Positions 34,484 through 43,334 are shown, numbered from the stretch's first letter. The stretch is DNA of 64,000 nucleotides from Kitasatospora sp. SUK 42 (GCF_015776785.2 NZ_LFMD02000002.1:1679667-1743666), one strand, 5' to 3'. Numbers and translations are program-made. Notes: generated from the letters alone by a model not told the origin.

Positions 34484-35323
34484 ATGACGACCTTCACCGG
34501 CCCGGACGGCACCCGGCTCGCCTACCGGATCCTCGGCGACGGCGAGCCGCTGCTGGCCCTCGCCGGGGGCGCGATGCGCGACTCCGCCTACCTCGGCGAC
34601 CTCGGCGGCCTCTCCGCGCACCGTGCGCTGCACGTCCTCGACCTGCGCGGGACCGGCCGCTCCGAACGCCCCGCCGACCCGGCGAGCTACCGGGTCGACC
34701 GGCAGGTGGCGGACGTCGAGGCCTTCCGCGCCCACCTCGGGCTGGAGCGGGCGGACGTCCTCGGCCACTCCGCCGGCTGCTCGCTCGCGACCCTGTACGC
34801 CCTGCGCCACCCCGACCGCACCGGGCGGCTGGCCCTCATCACACCCAGCCTGCGGGTCTTCGGCAGCACCGCCACCGAGGAGCACTACCGGGCGGCGGTC
34901 GCCGCCCGGGGCGGCACCGGCGAGGAGTGGTGCCCGACCGCCCTCGCCGCCGTCCGCACCGCCTTCGCGGGCGGCGCCGCCGACCCCGACGACCTGGCTC
35001 CGCTCTTCCACGGCGACTGGAACGCCGCCGCCCGGGCCCACGAGGCCACCCGGGCCGGCCAGAGCCACCCCGAGGCCGCCGCGGCCTACCACGGCGGCGG
35101 CTACGATCCGGCCGCGGTCCGCGCCGCCGTCGCCGAACTGCCCTTCCCCGCACTCCTGTTGGCAGGCGAGTACGATCCCGATCCGTGTCCCGCCGCGGTC
35201 CGGGCCACCGCCGCGCTCTTCCGCCGCGCCCGCACCGCCGTCCAGCCCGCCGCCGGCCACTACCCCTGGCTCGACGACCCCGCCGCCTTCACCCGTGCGG
35301 TGGCGGAGTTCCTCGCCTCCTGA
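34484..35323 (+). CDS. Alpha/beta hydrolase
   Basis: A 279-residue alpha/beta-hydrolase-fold protein. The nucleophile elbow is GHSAGCS. The acid is probably the Asp in LLLAGEYDPDP and the base the His in PAAGHYPWLDDP. The oxyanion region is LALAGGAMRDS. The cap (about 140-200) is short and charged. It resembles proline iminopeptidase-like and non-heme haloperoxidase-like hydrolases, and the substrate is unknown. The start is ATG at 34484. Confidence 0.9.
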   Translation: MTTFTGPDGTRLAYRILGDGEPLLALAGGAMRDSAYLGDLGGLSAHRALHVLDLRGTGRSERPADPASYRVDRQVADVEAFRAHLGLERADVLGHSAGCSLATLYALRHPDRTGRLALITPSLRVFGSTATEEHYRAAVAARGGTGEEWCPTALAAVRTAFAGGAADPDDLAPLFHGDWNAAARAHEATRAGQSHPEAAAAYHGGGYDPAAVRAAVAELPFPALLLAGEYDPDPCPAAVRATAALFRRARTAVQPAAGHYPWLDDPAAFTRAVAEFLAS

Positions 35324-35329
35324 CACGAC

Positions 35330-35375
35330 GGCGGGGCGGCGGCGGGGCGGCGGCGGGGCGGCGGGGCGGCGGCGC
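35330..35375. repeat. GGCGGCGGGGC simple repeat between convergent genes
   Basis: The short gap between the convergent hydrolase and methyltransferase genes is almost wholly a G/C-only repeat of GGCGG and GGGGC blocks with a period of about 11 bases. Confidence 0.8.
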
Positions 35376-35377
35376 GG

Positions 35378-36271
35378 TCAGCCCTTGCGGGCGGTGTGGA
35401 CGGTCATCGCCGACAGGTAGAAGGCGTCCGGCCGGTTGAGGATGCCGGTGGGCGCGTCCTCCGCCAGCAGCGCCTCCAGGGTCGCCCGGTCCTGCGCGTC
35501 GAGCGTCTCGGCGAGCTGCTCGTGGAGCCGGGTGAGCTGAACGTGGAGGTGCTCGCGGGCCGGGCGGGAGAGCGGGGCGGGATGGTCGACCAGGAAGGTC
35601 CGGGTGCCGGTCGGGGTGAGACCGGCCCGGGTGAGCATGGCCGGCCAGTCCTCGATCTCCTCGGTGGTGTCCGGGAGTTCGGCGCGCATGGCGCTGAAGC
35701 CGTCCTCGTGCGCGGCGTCCAGCCGGGCCTGGAAGCCGGGCCGGCCGAGGCCGAAGTCGCGGGGCAGGTAGCGCAGCGGCAGGCCGCGCTCGGCGACGGC
35801 GAGCAGGCCGCCGGGCCGCAGCACCCCGGCGAGCGAGGTGAGCGCGGCCTGCTGGTCGCCGAGGTGGTGGATCGCGTTGCCGGACCAGATCAGGTCGGCC
35901 TCGCCGAGCTTGTCGAACTCGGCGGGCAGATCGGCCTGTTGGATGTCCAGCCGACCGCACGAGCGGGTCCGGGCGCGCTCCAGCAGGGCGGCCGACTGGT
36001 CCACGGCGACCACCTCGGCCGTCGAGAAGACCTCGGCGAGAAGTCCGGCGATCACACCGGGACCGCTGCCGACGTCCAGCACCCTCCGGACGGAGCCCTC
36101 CCCGGCCAGGTCCTGCAGCCACCACCCGGCCTCGGCGATCGCACCGGCGCGCAGCTCGCCCTCCTGCTCCAGGTGCACCGCGAGGGCGTCCCAGTCGAGG
36201 TCGGCGGCGGGCGCCTGGCCGTGGTGGTGGTGCTGGTGGTTGTGCTGCTGGTTGTGCTGGTGCGAGGACAT
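35378..36271 (-). CDS. Class I SAM-dependent methyltransferase with His-rich N terminus
   Basis: A 297-residue methyltransferase. The N terminus is a His/Gln/Asn-rich tail (MSSHQHNQQHNHQHHHHG), then the SAM fold: motif I VLDVGSGPG (about 65-73), motif II VVAVDQSA, motif III-like GNAIHH and LRPGGLLAVAE. The His tail could bind metal ions. The substrate is unknown. The start is ATG at 36269-36271 with an AGGAGAGGTGA ribosome-binding site. It lies 52 bases downstream of the thioredoxin-reductase-like gene and is probably in one operon. Confidence 0.9.
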   Translation of the reverse strand: MSSHQHNQQHNHQHHHHGQAPAADLDWDALAVHLEQEGELRAGAIAEAGWWLQDLAGEGSVRRVLDVGSGPGVIAGLLAEVFSTAEVVAVDQSAALLERARTRSCGRLDIQQADLPAEFDKLGEADLIWSGNAIHHLGDQQAALTSLAGVLRPGGLLAVAERGLPLRYLPRDFGLGRPGFQARLDAAHEDGFSAMRAELPDTTEEIEDWPAMLTRAGLTPTGTRTFLVDHPAPLSRPAREHLHVQLTRLHEQLAETLDAQDRATLEALLAEDAPTGILNRPDAFYLSAMTVHTARKG

Positions 36272-36323
36272 GACGTCACCTCTCCTGTCGTGCGTTGTCG
36301 TGCGTTGACGGAAGCCGCGCCGC

Positions 36324-37292
36324 TCAGGCGGGCAGGGCGGCACCGGACGCGCGGTGCTCGGCCACCGCCCGGTCGATCTCCTCCGCCACGAGGTCGTGGT
36401 CGAGCGCGAAGGCGGCCGCCGCGCCCATCCCGGCGGCGGTGACGACCTGGGCGCGCGGGTCGGCGACGTTGCCGACCGCCCAGACGCCGGGCACGCTGGT
36501 CCGGCCGGTCCGGTCGGTGGTGACCCAGCCGTTGTCGTCCCGCGCGCAGTCCAGGCCGAACAGCAGCGCGTCCCGGGGCACCGGCTGCGGGAAGACGAAC
36601 ACCGCCTCGCGCGGCACCACCTGCCCGTTCACGAGCTCGACGCCGCGCAGCCGCCCGTCGTCGGAGACCAGCCGGACGATCCGGCCCTCCACGACCCGTA
36701 CGCCCCGGGCGGCGAGCCGCTCCCGCTCGGCGCCGGTCAGCTCCAGGGTGTGCGCGAGCAGCACCACGTCCGCCGACCACTGGCGCAGCAGCAGCGCCTG
36801 GTTCACGGCCCCCGGGCCGGTGCCGAGCACGCCGAGCGGCCGGTCGCGGACCTCCCAGGCGTGGCAGTACGGGCAGTGCAGCACGTCCCGCCCCCACCGC
36901 TCGGCCAGGCCCGGCAGCTCCGGCAGCCCGTCGCGCAGCCCGGTGGCGACGACCACCCGGCGCGCGTGCAGCACCGGCCCGCCCGCCAGGTGGACCACGT
37001 AGCCCGTCTCCTCGGACGCGGCGGGCTCGATGTGCTCGACCCGCCCGTCGATCAGGTCCACCCCGTACCGGGCGACCTCCTCCCGCCCGACCGCCAGCAG
37101 CGCCGCCGGGGGCATGCCGTCGCGGCTCAGGAAGCCCTGCATGTGGGCGGCCGGGGCGTTGCGCGGCTCCCCCGCGTCCACCACCGCGACCCGCCGCCGG
37201 GCCCGGCCCAGCACCAGGGCGGCGTTCAGGCCCGCCGCTCCACCGCCGACCACCACCGCGTCGTGGAGCTCCGTCGTCATCGTCTCGTTCAT
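36324..37292 (-). CDS. Thioredoxin-reductase-like NAD(P)/FAD oxidoreductase
   Basis: A 322-residue flavoprotein. It has the N-terminal FAD motif VVGGGAAGLNAALVLGRA, redox-active CPYC in HCPYCHAW (about residue 140), the NAD(P)-binding region LGVLGTGPGAVNQALLL, and the C-terminal VPGVWAVGNVADPRAQ. It belongs to the ferredoxin/thioredoxin-reductase-like group often without a dedicated thioredoxin. The start is ATG at 37290-37292 with GGAGGTGAG upstream. Coupled expression with the His-rich methyltransferase suggests a shared detoxification role (inference). Confidence 0.92.
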   Translation of the reverse strand: MNETMTTELHDAVVVGGGAAGLNAALVLGRARRRVAVVDAGEPRNAPAAHMQGFLSRDGMPPAALLAVGREEVARYGVDLIDGRVEHIEPAASEETGYVVHLAGGPVLHARRVVVATGLRDGLPELPGLAERWGRDVLHCPYCHAWEVRDRPLGVLGTGPGAVNQALLLRQWSADVVLLAHTLELTGAERERLAARGVRVVEGRIVRLVSDDGRLRGVELVNGQVVPREAVFVFPQPVPRDALLFGLDCARDDNGWVTTDRTGRTSVPGVWAVGNVADPRAQVVTAAGMGAAAAFALDHDLVAEEIDRAVAEHRASGAALPA

Positions 37293-37408
37293 CGCGCTCA
37301 CCTCCACCGCCAGGCTGCGGCCACCCTTCCGGTACCGGCAAGCTTTGTTGCCGCCCCAGCAAACCGGACACCTGCCGGCCCACCGGCCGCGCCCTGGAGC
37401 CGGACGCC

Positions 37409-37993
37409 CTACGGCTCCTCCGCCCGGCCCCTCGGGGCGGCGAAGCAGTGGAGGAGGACCGTGCGGCCGGAGGGCCAGCGCTGTTCGCCGCGGCCGAGGG
37501 GGGTCCAGCCGAGGCGGCGGTAGAGGGCCAGGGCGGCGGTGTCGGTGGCGAGCACGTCGAGCACGGGGTGCAGGCCGAGCGCCCGCGCGTGTGCCACAGC
37601 TCGCTCCAGGAGGCGGGCGCCGGTGTTCCGGCCGCGCGCCCCCGGGTCGACGTAGAGGCGCTCGATCACGGCGGTGAGTTCCGGGCGCCCGCCGGTGCGC
37701 AGGCTCCACAGACCGGGGGCGACACCGCCCGGGCCGCTGCGGGAGAGGCCGACGTGCCCGGTGAGCCGGCCGTCCGCCTCGGCGACCCAGGCGGCCAGCA
37801 GGCCCTCCGGGGTGAGCCAGGCGGCGGGGCGCTCGGGCCAGTCGGCGGGGTAGCCGTCGGCGGCGTGGACGTCGGCCAACACCCGGACGCAGTCGGCGAG
37901 GTCGTCGGCGCGGCGCCGTCGGACGCCCACCCCCGCCCCGACCCGCGGTGAACCGGACGCGACGACATTGGCGCGTTCTTCGAGGTCATCCAT
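37409..37993 (-). CDS. GNAT family N-acetyltransferase
   Basis: A 194-residue GNAT. After a polar lead, the acetyl-CoA site RLYVDPGARGRNTGARLLERAV (with the R/Q-x-x-G-x-G/A-like turn) is clear, followed by GLHPVLDVLATDTAALALYRRLGW. The substrate is not deducible. The start is ATG at 37991-37993. It is followed on the same strand by the thioredoxin-reductase-like gene after 116 bases. Confidence 0.88.
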   Translation of the reverse strand: MDDLEERANVVASGSPRVGAGVGVRRRRADDLADCVRVLADVHAADGYPADWPERPAAWLTPEGLLAAWVAEADGRLTGHVGLSRSGPGGVAPGLWSLRTGGRPELTAVIERLYVDPGARGRNTGARLLERAVAHARALGLHPVLDVLATDTAALALYRRLGWTPLGRGEQRWPSGRTVLLHCFAAPRGRAEEP

Positions 37994-38117
37994 GCCGGTA
38001 CGTTACCGGCCGGCCCCCGGCGCCGCAGCGAACCGTCGCAACAGTCCGATGGTCCGTCAATCGCCCTTACCTATGGGACCGTTACACCATCAACGGGTGG
38101 GCCGGGGGCCGGTCACC

Positions 38118-38606
38118 TCAGTGCTCCTCCTCCACCAGGTGGTCGACGCAGGCCGCGATGGCCAGCAGCAGACCGGTGTCCGCGCCGTCGGCGATCTCCA
38201 CCCCGTAGGTGTCACGGATCCGGAACCACTTGCGGGAGACCCGGGCGAGCTCGTCGCCGTGGTGGTTCTCGACCCGGTAGTCCTTGTCGATCAGGTTCCC
38301 GTGGATCTTCAGCTCGCCACCGGAGGCCAGCTCCACCAGGTACTTGTCGCGGAACGGGGTGAACAGCTTCTCCCGGACGGTCGCGATCACCTCGCCGTCG
38401 GCGTTCTCGATCTTCATCGCGTCGCGGACGGTGAGCATCTTCTCCTTCACCACCGCGACCACCCGCCCGTGCGAGTCCTTCAGCTCGAAGGTGTGCCGCA
38501 GCCGCAGCACCTTGCCGTCCACCAGGTACGCCTTGTGGCCCCGGTCGTCCTCGATCCAGTAGTCGTCGCCGACCGCGAACAGCTTCTCCCTGACCAGGTA
38601 CCGCAC
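38118..38606 (-). CDS. LURP-one-related family protein
   Basis: A 162-residue protein of the LURP-one/Tubby-like fold. Repeated beta-strand units each start with a VREKLF- or VKEKML-like turn (VREKLFAVGDDYWIEDD, VVKEKMLTVRDAMKIEN, VREKLFTPFRDKYLVE, LARVSRKWFRIRDTYGVEI). The family forms a 12-stranded barrel around a helix and may bind membranes or ligands. Its bacterial role is unknown. The start is the second of two adjacent GTGs (38604-38606), best spaced from AAGGAG. It is divergent from the acetyltransferase at 38706. Confidence 0.88.
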   Translation of the reverse strand: MRYLVREKLFAVGDDYWIEDDRGHKAYLVDGKVLRLRHTFELKDSHGRVVAVVKEKMLTVRDAMKIENADGEVIATVREKLFTPFRDKYLVELASGGELKIHGNLIDKDYRVENHHGDELARVSRKWFRIRDTYGVEIADGADTGLLLAIAACVDHLVEEEH

Positions 38607-38705
38607 CACAGACTCCTTCTTCCGCTCCGTCACTCTCGGCCCCCATTCGACCCGACCGCCCGCCCCCACGGGAAGCACCGCCGCGCAACGGCGTTCAATA
38701 CCGCC

Positions 38706-39224
38706 ATGCGTCCCGACCTCACCGACCTCACCGCCCCGCTGCGCAGCGAGCGCCTCGACCTGCCGCCGCTCGCCCCCGAGCACGCCGACGAACTGGCCGC
38801 CGCCCTCGCCGATCCCGGCCTGCACGCCTTCACCGGCGGCCGCCCGGCCACCCCCGAGGAGATGCGCGCCCGCTGCGCCCGGCTCGCCGCCGGCTCCCCC
38901 GACCCCGCCGAGGTCTGGGGCAACTGGGTCCTGCGACTGCGCGCCGACGGCACCCTGACCGGCTACGTCCAGGCCACCGTCCGCCCCGAAGCCACCGAAC
39001 TCGCCTGGGTGGTCGGCACCCCCTGGCAGGGCCGCGGCCTCGCCACCGAAGCCGCCCGCACCCTCCTCACCCACCTCGCCGCCACCGGCACCACCACCGC
39101 CGTCGCCCACATCCACCCCGACCACCACGCCTCCACCCGCGTCGCCCACGCCCTCGGCCTGCACCCCACCCCGCACACCCAGGACGGCGAAATCCGCTGG
39201 CAGGCCGATCTTCCGCACCCGTAG
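38706..39224 (+). CDS. GNAT family N-acetyltransferase (RimJ/RimL type)
   Basis: A 172-residue GNAT with LRSERLDLPPLAPEHADEL at the N terminus, GYVQATVRPEATELAWVVGTPWQGRGLATEAAR (CoA-binding Q-G-R-G-L-A) and AHIHPDHHASTRVAHALGL. The QGRGLA turn is canonical. The target is unknown. A start is visible at ATG 38706. The next gene begins 44 bases after the stop and may be in the same transcript. Confidence 0.9.
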   Translation: MRPDLTDLTAPLRSERLDLPPLAPEHADELAAALADPGLHAFTGGRPATPEEMRARCARLAAGSPDPAEVWGNWVLRLRADGTLTGYVQATVRPEATELAWVVGTPWQGRGLATEAARTLLTHLAATGTTTAVAHIHPDHHASTRVAHALGLHPTPHTQDGEIRWQADLPHP

Positions 39225-39268
39225 CATCCGAGCCCCGACGCCGTCCGGAACTCCCGAGGAGCACCCCC

Positions 39269-40057
39269 ATGTCCGTGGACGCCGGCCTGTACCTGCGCTG
39301 GCCCGAGGGCCGGGCGCCGTCCGCCGAGCAGCTGGCCGAGCAGTTCGGCATCGCGTCCGGGGGCGGGTCGGGCATCTGGGGGAAGGTCGTCTCGGCCGAC
39401 GGCCGCAGCCGGATGTGGGTCACCGTCTCCACCGACCCGCGCGACGCCGTCGACCCCTCCCGCTCCCCCGGCGGGCACGTCTACGACCACTGGCTGCACC
39501 TCTCCCCCGCCAAGTCCGCGCCCTACCCCGAGGACACCTTCGCCGTGCTCCGCGCCCAGTGCCGGGAGATCATCGCCCGGCAGCGCCGCACCGGCCTGGT
39601 GGAGAGCGCCTTCCACGTCGACGCCGACAGCCTGACCAGCTACTGGACCGACACCCGGTCGGCCCTCGGCCCCGAGCTCCCCCCGGCCGTCGAGCTGGAC
39701 GTCTGGTGGGCCGCCGAGGCCCCCACCACATCCGTGCTCCCGGCCGATCTCACTCCGAACCTTCACCCCGTCCCGGCCGACCCCGCCCGGACCGCCCGCC
39801 TCATCCCCGTCCGCGACGAGGCCCCCCACACCATCCTGTGGGACATCGCCCACCGCGCCGGCGAACTGCCAATCCAGCACACGGCCCGGTTCACCGGCCA
39901 CCACGTCACCCCCGAGGAGCTCGACGCCTTCTCCGACCGGCTCCTCGCCGAACTGAGCAGGCCCGGCGAACAGCTCGACGTCGCCCTGTGGGTCAACGGC
40001 CGCCTGTGCCGCTACGAGGTCGCCGCCCAGTCCGTCACCGACCTCCGCGTGTGCTGA
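39269..40057 (+). CDS. Conserved-looking protein of unknown function
   Basis: A 262-residue soluble protein, rich in Trp, His and Pro, without signal or membrane segments. Noticeable parts are LRWPEGRAPSAEQLAEQFG, FHVDADSLTSYWTDT and VNGRLCRYEVAAQSVTDL. No family was recognised. The ATG at 39269 has a GAGGAG ribosome-binding site. It lies downstream of an acetyltransferase and 60 bases upstream of the NHL-thioredoxin gene, all on the same strand. Confidence 0.75.
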   Translation: MSVDAGLYLRWPEGRAPSAEQLAEQFGIASGGGSGIWGKVVSADGRSRMWVTVSTDPRDAVDPSRSPGGHVYDHWLHLSPAKSAPYPEDTFAVLRAQCREIIARQRRTGLVESAFHVDADSLTSYWTDTRSALGPELPPAVELDVWWAAEAPTTSVLPADLTPNLHPVPADPARTARLIPVRDEAPHTILWDIAHRAGELPIQHTARFTGHHVTPEELDAFSDRLLAELSRPGEQLDVALWVNGRLCRYEVAAQSVTDLRVC

Positions 40058-40117
40058 CTCCGGTCGCAGGGGGCGAGCTCGGAATTCCTCGCACCCGCCA
40101 TGCGGTTGGATGAAGGC

Positions 40118-41932
40118 ATGGCATCTCGTGCACGTGTACGCGCCCCCGAGCTGGTCGGGGCAGGCGGTTGGCTGAACACCGGCGGCAAGGAGCTCACGCT
40201 CGCCGACTTCCGGGGCAAGATCACGATCCTGGACTTCTGGACCTTCTGCTGCATCAACTGTCTGCACGTCCTGGACGAGCTGCGGGAGCTGGAGGAGAAG
40301 CACCGCGACACCGTGGTGATCGTCGGGGTGCACTCGCCGAAGTTCGTGCACGAGGCCGACCACCAGGCGGTGGTGGACGCGGTCGCCCGGTACGAGGTGC
40401 ACCACCCGGTGCTGGACGACCCGGCGCTGGCGACGTGGAAGCAGTACGCGGTCCGGGCCTGGCCGACGCTGGTGGTGATCGACCCGGAGGGGTACGTGGT
40501 CGCCCAGCACGCCGGGGAGGGGCACGCGCACGCGATCGCCCGGCTGGTCGAGGAGCTGGAGGCGGAGCACGCGGCCAAGGGCACGCTGCGGCGCGGCGAC
40601 GGCCCGTACGTGGCGCCCGAGCCGACCGCCGGGGCCCTGAAGTTCCCCGGCAAGGCGGTCCGGCTGCCGAACGGCCACTTCCTGGTCGCCGACTCCGGGC
40701 ACCACTCGCTGGTCGAGCTGGCCGAGGACGGCGAGACGGTGGTGCGCCGGATCGGTGACGGGCAGCGCGGTCTGGTGGACGGCACCAGTCCCCGGTTCAG
40801 CGAGCCGCAGGGCCTCGCGCTGCTGCCGGAGGGCCACGAGTACGACGTGATCGTCGCCGACACCGTGAACCACGCGCTGCGCGGTGTCCGGCTGGCCGAC
40901 GGCGCGGTCGCCACCCTGGCCGGCACCGGCCGCCAGTGGTGGCAGGGTTCGCCCAGCGAGGGTCCTGCCCTGGAGGTGGACCTCTCCTCGCCGTGGGACG
41001 TCGCCTGGTTCGACGGCCGGGTGTGGATCGCGATGGCCGGTGTGCACCAGCTGTGGTCGTACGACCCGGCCACCGGGACGGTCGGCGTCGCGGCCGGCAC
41101 CACCAACGAGGGCCTGGTGGACGGCCCCGCCGCCGAGGCCTGGTTCGCCCAGCCGTCCGGGCTGGCGGTCTCGGCGGACGGCGAGCGGCTCTGGGTCGCC
41201 GACTCCGAGACCTCGGCGCTCCGTTCGGTTTCACGTGAAACCAAGGCGGTCGAGACCGCCGTCGGCACCGGGCTGTTCGACTTCGGCCACCGTGACGGCG
41301 CCGCCGGCCAGGCGCTGTTCCAGCACCCGCTGGGCGTCACCGTGCTGCCGGACGGCTCGGTGGCCGTCAGCGACACCTACAACCACGCGCTGCGCCGCTA
41401 CGACCCGGCGAGCGGCGAGGTCAGCACGCTGGCGACCGACCTGCGCGAGCCCTCCGGGGCGGTGCTGGTGGACGGCGACATCGTGGTGGTCGAGTCGGCC
41501 CGGCACCGGCTGACCCGGCTGCGGCTGCCCGAGGAGGCGGTGCGGGTGGAGTCGGTGGCCCACCGCACCCAGCGCGCGGCCACCGAGGTCGCGCCGGGCA
41601 CGCTCCGGCTGGACGTGGTCTTCTCCGCCCCCAGCGGCCAGAAACTGGACGAGCGCTACGGCCCGTCCACCCGGCTGCTGGTCAGCTCCACCCCGCCGGA
41701 GCTGCTGGTCTCCGGCGCGGGCGCGGACACCGACCTCTCCCGCGAGCTGGTGCTCTCCGACGAGGTCGCCGAGGGCGTGCTGCACGTCTCGGCGATGGCG
41801 GCCTCCTGCGACGACGACCCGGAGATCGAGTTCCCGGCCTGCCACGTGCACCAGCAGGACTGGGGCGTGCCGGTGAAGCTGGTCGCCGACGGCGCCCGCC
41901 GCCTCCCGCTGGTCCTGGCCGGGATGGAGTAA
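40118..41932 (+). CDS. Thioredoxin-like/NHL-repeat protein
   Basis: A 604-residue protein. An N-terminal thioredoxin-like domain (about 10-150) has the active-site WTFCCINC (Cys45/Cys48) and the cis-Pro region RAWPTLVVID. It is followed by a beta-propeller of NHL repeats (about 170-450; LVADSGHHSLVEL, VIVADTVNHALRGV, VADSETSALRSV, VSDTYNHALRRYD). A C-terminal beta domain ends in HVHQQDWGVPV. No signal peptide is visible. The architecture matches the human NHLRC2 type. The start is ATG at 40118, preferred over 40100. A perfect parS site lies inside the gene. Confidence 0.93.
   Translation: MASRARVRAPELVGAGGWLNTGGKELTLADFRGKITILDFWTFCCINCLHVLDELRELEEKHRDTVVIVGVHSPKFVHEADHQAVVDAVARYEVHHPVLDDPALATWKQYAVRAWPTLVVIDPEGYVVAQHAGEGHAHAIARLVEELEAEHAAKGTLRRGDGPYVAPEPTAGALKFPGKAVRLPNGHFLVADSGHHSLVELAEDGETVVRRIGDGQRGLVDGTSPRFSEPQGLALLPEGHEYDVIVADTVNHALRGVRLADGAVATLAGTGRQWWQGSPSEGPALEVDLSSPWDVAWFDGRVWIAMAGVHQLWSYDPATGTVGVAAGTTNEGLVDGPAAEAWFAQPSGLAVSADGERLWVADSETSALRSVSRETKAVETAVGTGLFDFGHRDGAAGQALFQHPLGVTVLPDGSVAVSDTYNHALRRYDPASGEVSTLATDLREPSGAVLVDGDIVVVESARHRLTRLRLPEEAVRVESVAHRTQRAATEVAPGTLRLDVVFSAPSGQKLDERYGPSTRLLVSSTPPELLVSGAGADTDLSRELVLSDEVAEGVLHVSAMAASCDDDPEIEFPACHVHQQDWGVPVKLVADGARRLPLVLAGME
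41228..41241. promoter_or_regulatory. parS site (ParB binding), GTTTCACGTGAAAC
   Basis: An exact 14-bp palindrome identical to the Streptomyces parS consensus lies within the coding sequence of the NHL-thioredoxin gene. ParB loads here and spreads to organise the origin region for segregation into spores. Streptomyces chromosomes carry about twenty such sites near oriC. Confidence 0.92.
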
Positions 41933-41940
41933 CCGGACGA

Positions 41941-41986
41941 ACGAAGAGGCGGCGCCCGGCCGAAACGCCGGGCCCCGCCTCTTCGT
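41941..41986 (+). terminator. Terminator between the NHL-thioredoxin and M18 peptidase genes
   Basis: A 12-bp outer stem ACGAAGAGGCGG with CCGCCTCTTCGT encloses an inner CCCGGC/GCCGGG hairpin. Both converging genes could use it. Confidence 0.75.
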
Positions 41987-41990
41987 CGGA

Positions 41991-42035
41991 CCTCAGTCAG
42001 GCCTCCGTCAGGCCTCGGTCCTCAGTCGGGCCTCA
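41991..42035. repeat. Short tandem repeats (about 11 bp) at the M18 peptidase stop
   Basis: CCTCAGTCAGG, CCTCCGTCAGG, a shortened unit, CCTCAGTCGGG and CCTCAGC follow each other directly. The last overlaps the stop codon of the M18 peptidase gene (42033-42035, minus strand). Confidence 0.8.
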
Positions 42036-43334
42036 GCCCTCCAGGAACGCCTTGATCGCGCTCGCCAGCAGATACGGGTCCTCCGCCCCGCACAGCTCGC
42101 GCGCCGAGTGCATGGACAGCGCCGCGATGCCGCAGTCCACCGTCTTGATGCCCAGCCGCGCCGCCGTGATCGGGCCGATCGTCGTACCGCAGGGCATCGC
42201 GTTGTTGGACACGAAGGTCTGCCACGGCACGCCCGCCTTCTCACAGGCGGCCGCGAACACCGCCCGGCCGGTGCCGTCCGTCGCGTAGCGGTTGTTGACG
42301 TTGACCTTGAGGATCGGCCCGCCGTTCGGCAGCGGGTGGTGGCCCGGCTCGTGCCGCTCGGTGTAGTTCGGGTGGACGGCGTGGCCCATGTCCGAGGAGA
42401 GGCAGACGGTGCCGGCCAGCGCCCGGGCGCGGTCCTCCGTGGTGCCGCCGCGCGCGTGGATCGTCCGGTCGAGCACGGTGCCGAGCAGCGGGCTCTGCGC
42501 GCCGGTGTCGGACTCGCTGCCGGTCTCCTCGTGGTCGAAGGCGGCCAGCACGGGGACGTACGGAAGCTCCGTCCCGGCGGTGGCGACGGCCGCGAGCGCG
42601 GCGGTGGCCGCGTGCACCGAGAGCAGGTTGTCCAGGCGCGGACCGGCCAGCAGTTCGCGGTCGCGGCCCAGGTAGGAGGCGGGCTGGACGTCGTGCGTCA
42701 TGAGGTCCCAGCCGGCCACCTGGTCGGCGGAGACGCCGGCCCGCTCGGCGACGTAGGCGATCAGCGCGCCCTCGTCGACCGGGCCGAGGCCCCAGATCGG
42801 GGTGAGGTGGCGCTGCCGGTCGAGCTTCATGCCGTCGTTGACCTGGCGGTCCAGGTGGATGGCGAGCTGCGGAACGCGCAGCAGCGGCTCGTCCAGCTGC
42901 ACCAGCCGCGCGCTGCCGTCCTTGAGCGCGAGCCGGCCGGACAGGCCGAGGTCGCGGTCGAGCCAGGTGTTCAGCGGGACCCCGCCGTAGATCTCCACGG
43001 CGACCTGCCGCCAGCCGGCCGAGCCGGTGTCCGGCAGCGGCTTGACCCGCAGGTTGGGCGAGTCGGTGTGGGTGCCCACCACGCGGAACGGCGTCTCCGG
43101 GCCGGCCCCCTCCGGCAGGTACCAGGCGATCAGCGCGCCGCCGCGGATCAGGTAGCGGCCCCCGGCGGCCCCGTCCCAGGCGTCCGTCTCGGCGACCTGC
43201 CGGAAGCCGGCCTTCTCCAGGCGCTCGGCGGCGCTCGCGACCGCGTGGTACGGGGACGGCGAGGTGCCGAGGAACGCGATCAGATCGTCGGTGTGCGTCC
43301 GGTCGAAGAATGCCCGGCGGGCGGCGGTCGACAT
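42033..43334 (-). CDS. M18 family aspartyl aminopeptidase
   Basis: A 433-residue cytoplasmic metallo-aminopeptidase that removes N-terminal acidic residues, assembled as a dodecamer in studied members. Family motifs are GTHTDSPNLRVKP (His89/Asp91), AGPRLDNLLS (bridging Asp), FDHEETGS (catalytic Glu) and, near the C terminus, ALSMHSARE. LIAFLGTSPSPYHAV at the N terminus is typical. The start is ATG at 43332-43334. Length is normal for the family. Confidence 0.95.
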   Translation of the reverse strand: MSTAARRAFFDRTHTDDLIAFLGTSPSPYHAVASAAERLEKAGFRQVAETDAWDGAAGGRYLIRGGALIAWYLPEGAGPETPFRVVGTHTDSPNLRVKPLPDTGSAGWRQVAVEIYGGVPLNTWLDRDLGLSGRLALKDGSARLVQLDEPLLRVPQLAIHLDRQVNDGMKLDRQRHLTPIWGLGPVDEGALIAYVAERAGVSADQVAGWDLMTHDVQPASYLGRDRELLAGPRLDNLLSVHAATAALAAVATAGTELPYVPVLAAFDHEETGSESDTGAQSPLLGTVLDRTIHARGGTTEDRARALAGTVCLSSDMGHAVHPNYTERHEPGHHPLPNGGPILKVNVNNRYATDGTGRAVFAAACEKAGVPWQTFVSNNAMPCGTTIGPITAARLGIKTVDCGIAALSMHSARELCGAEDPYLLASAIKAFLEG

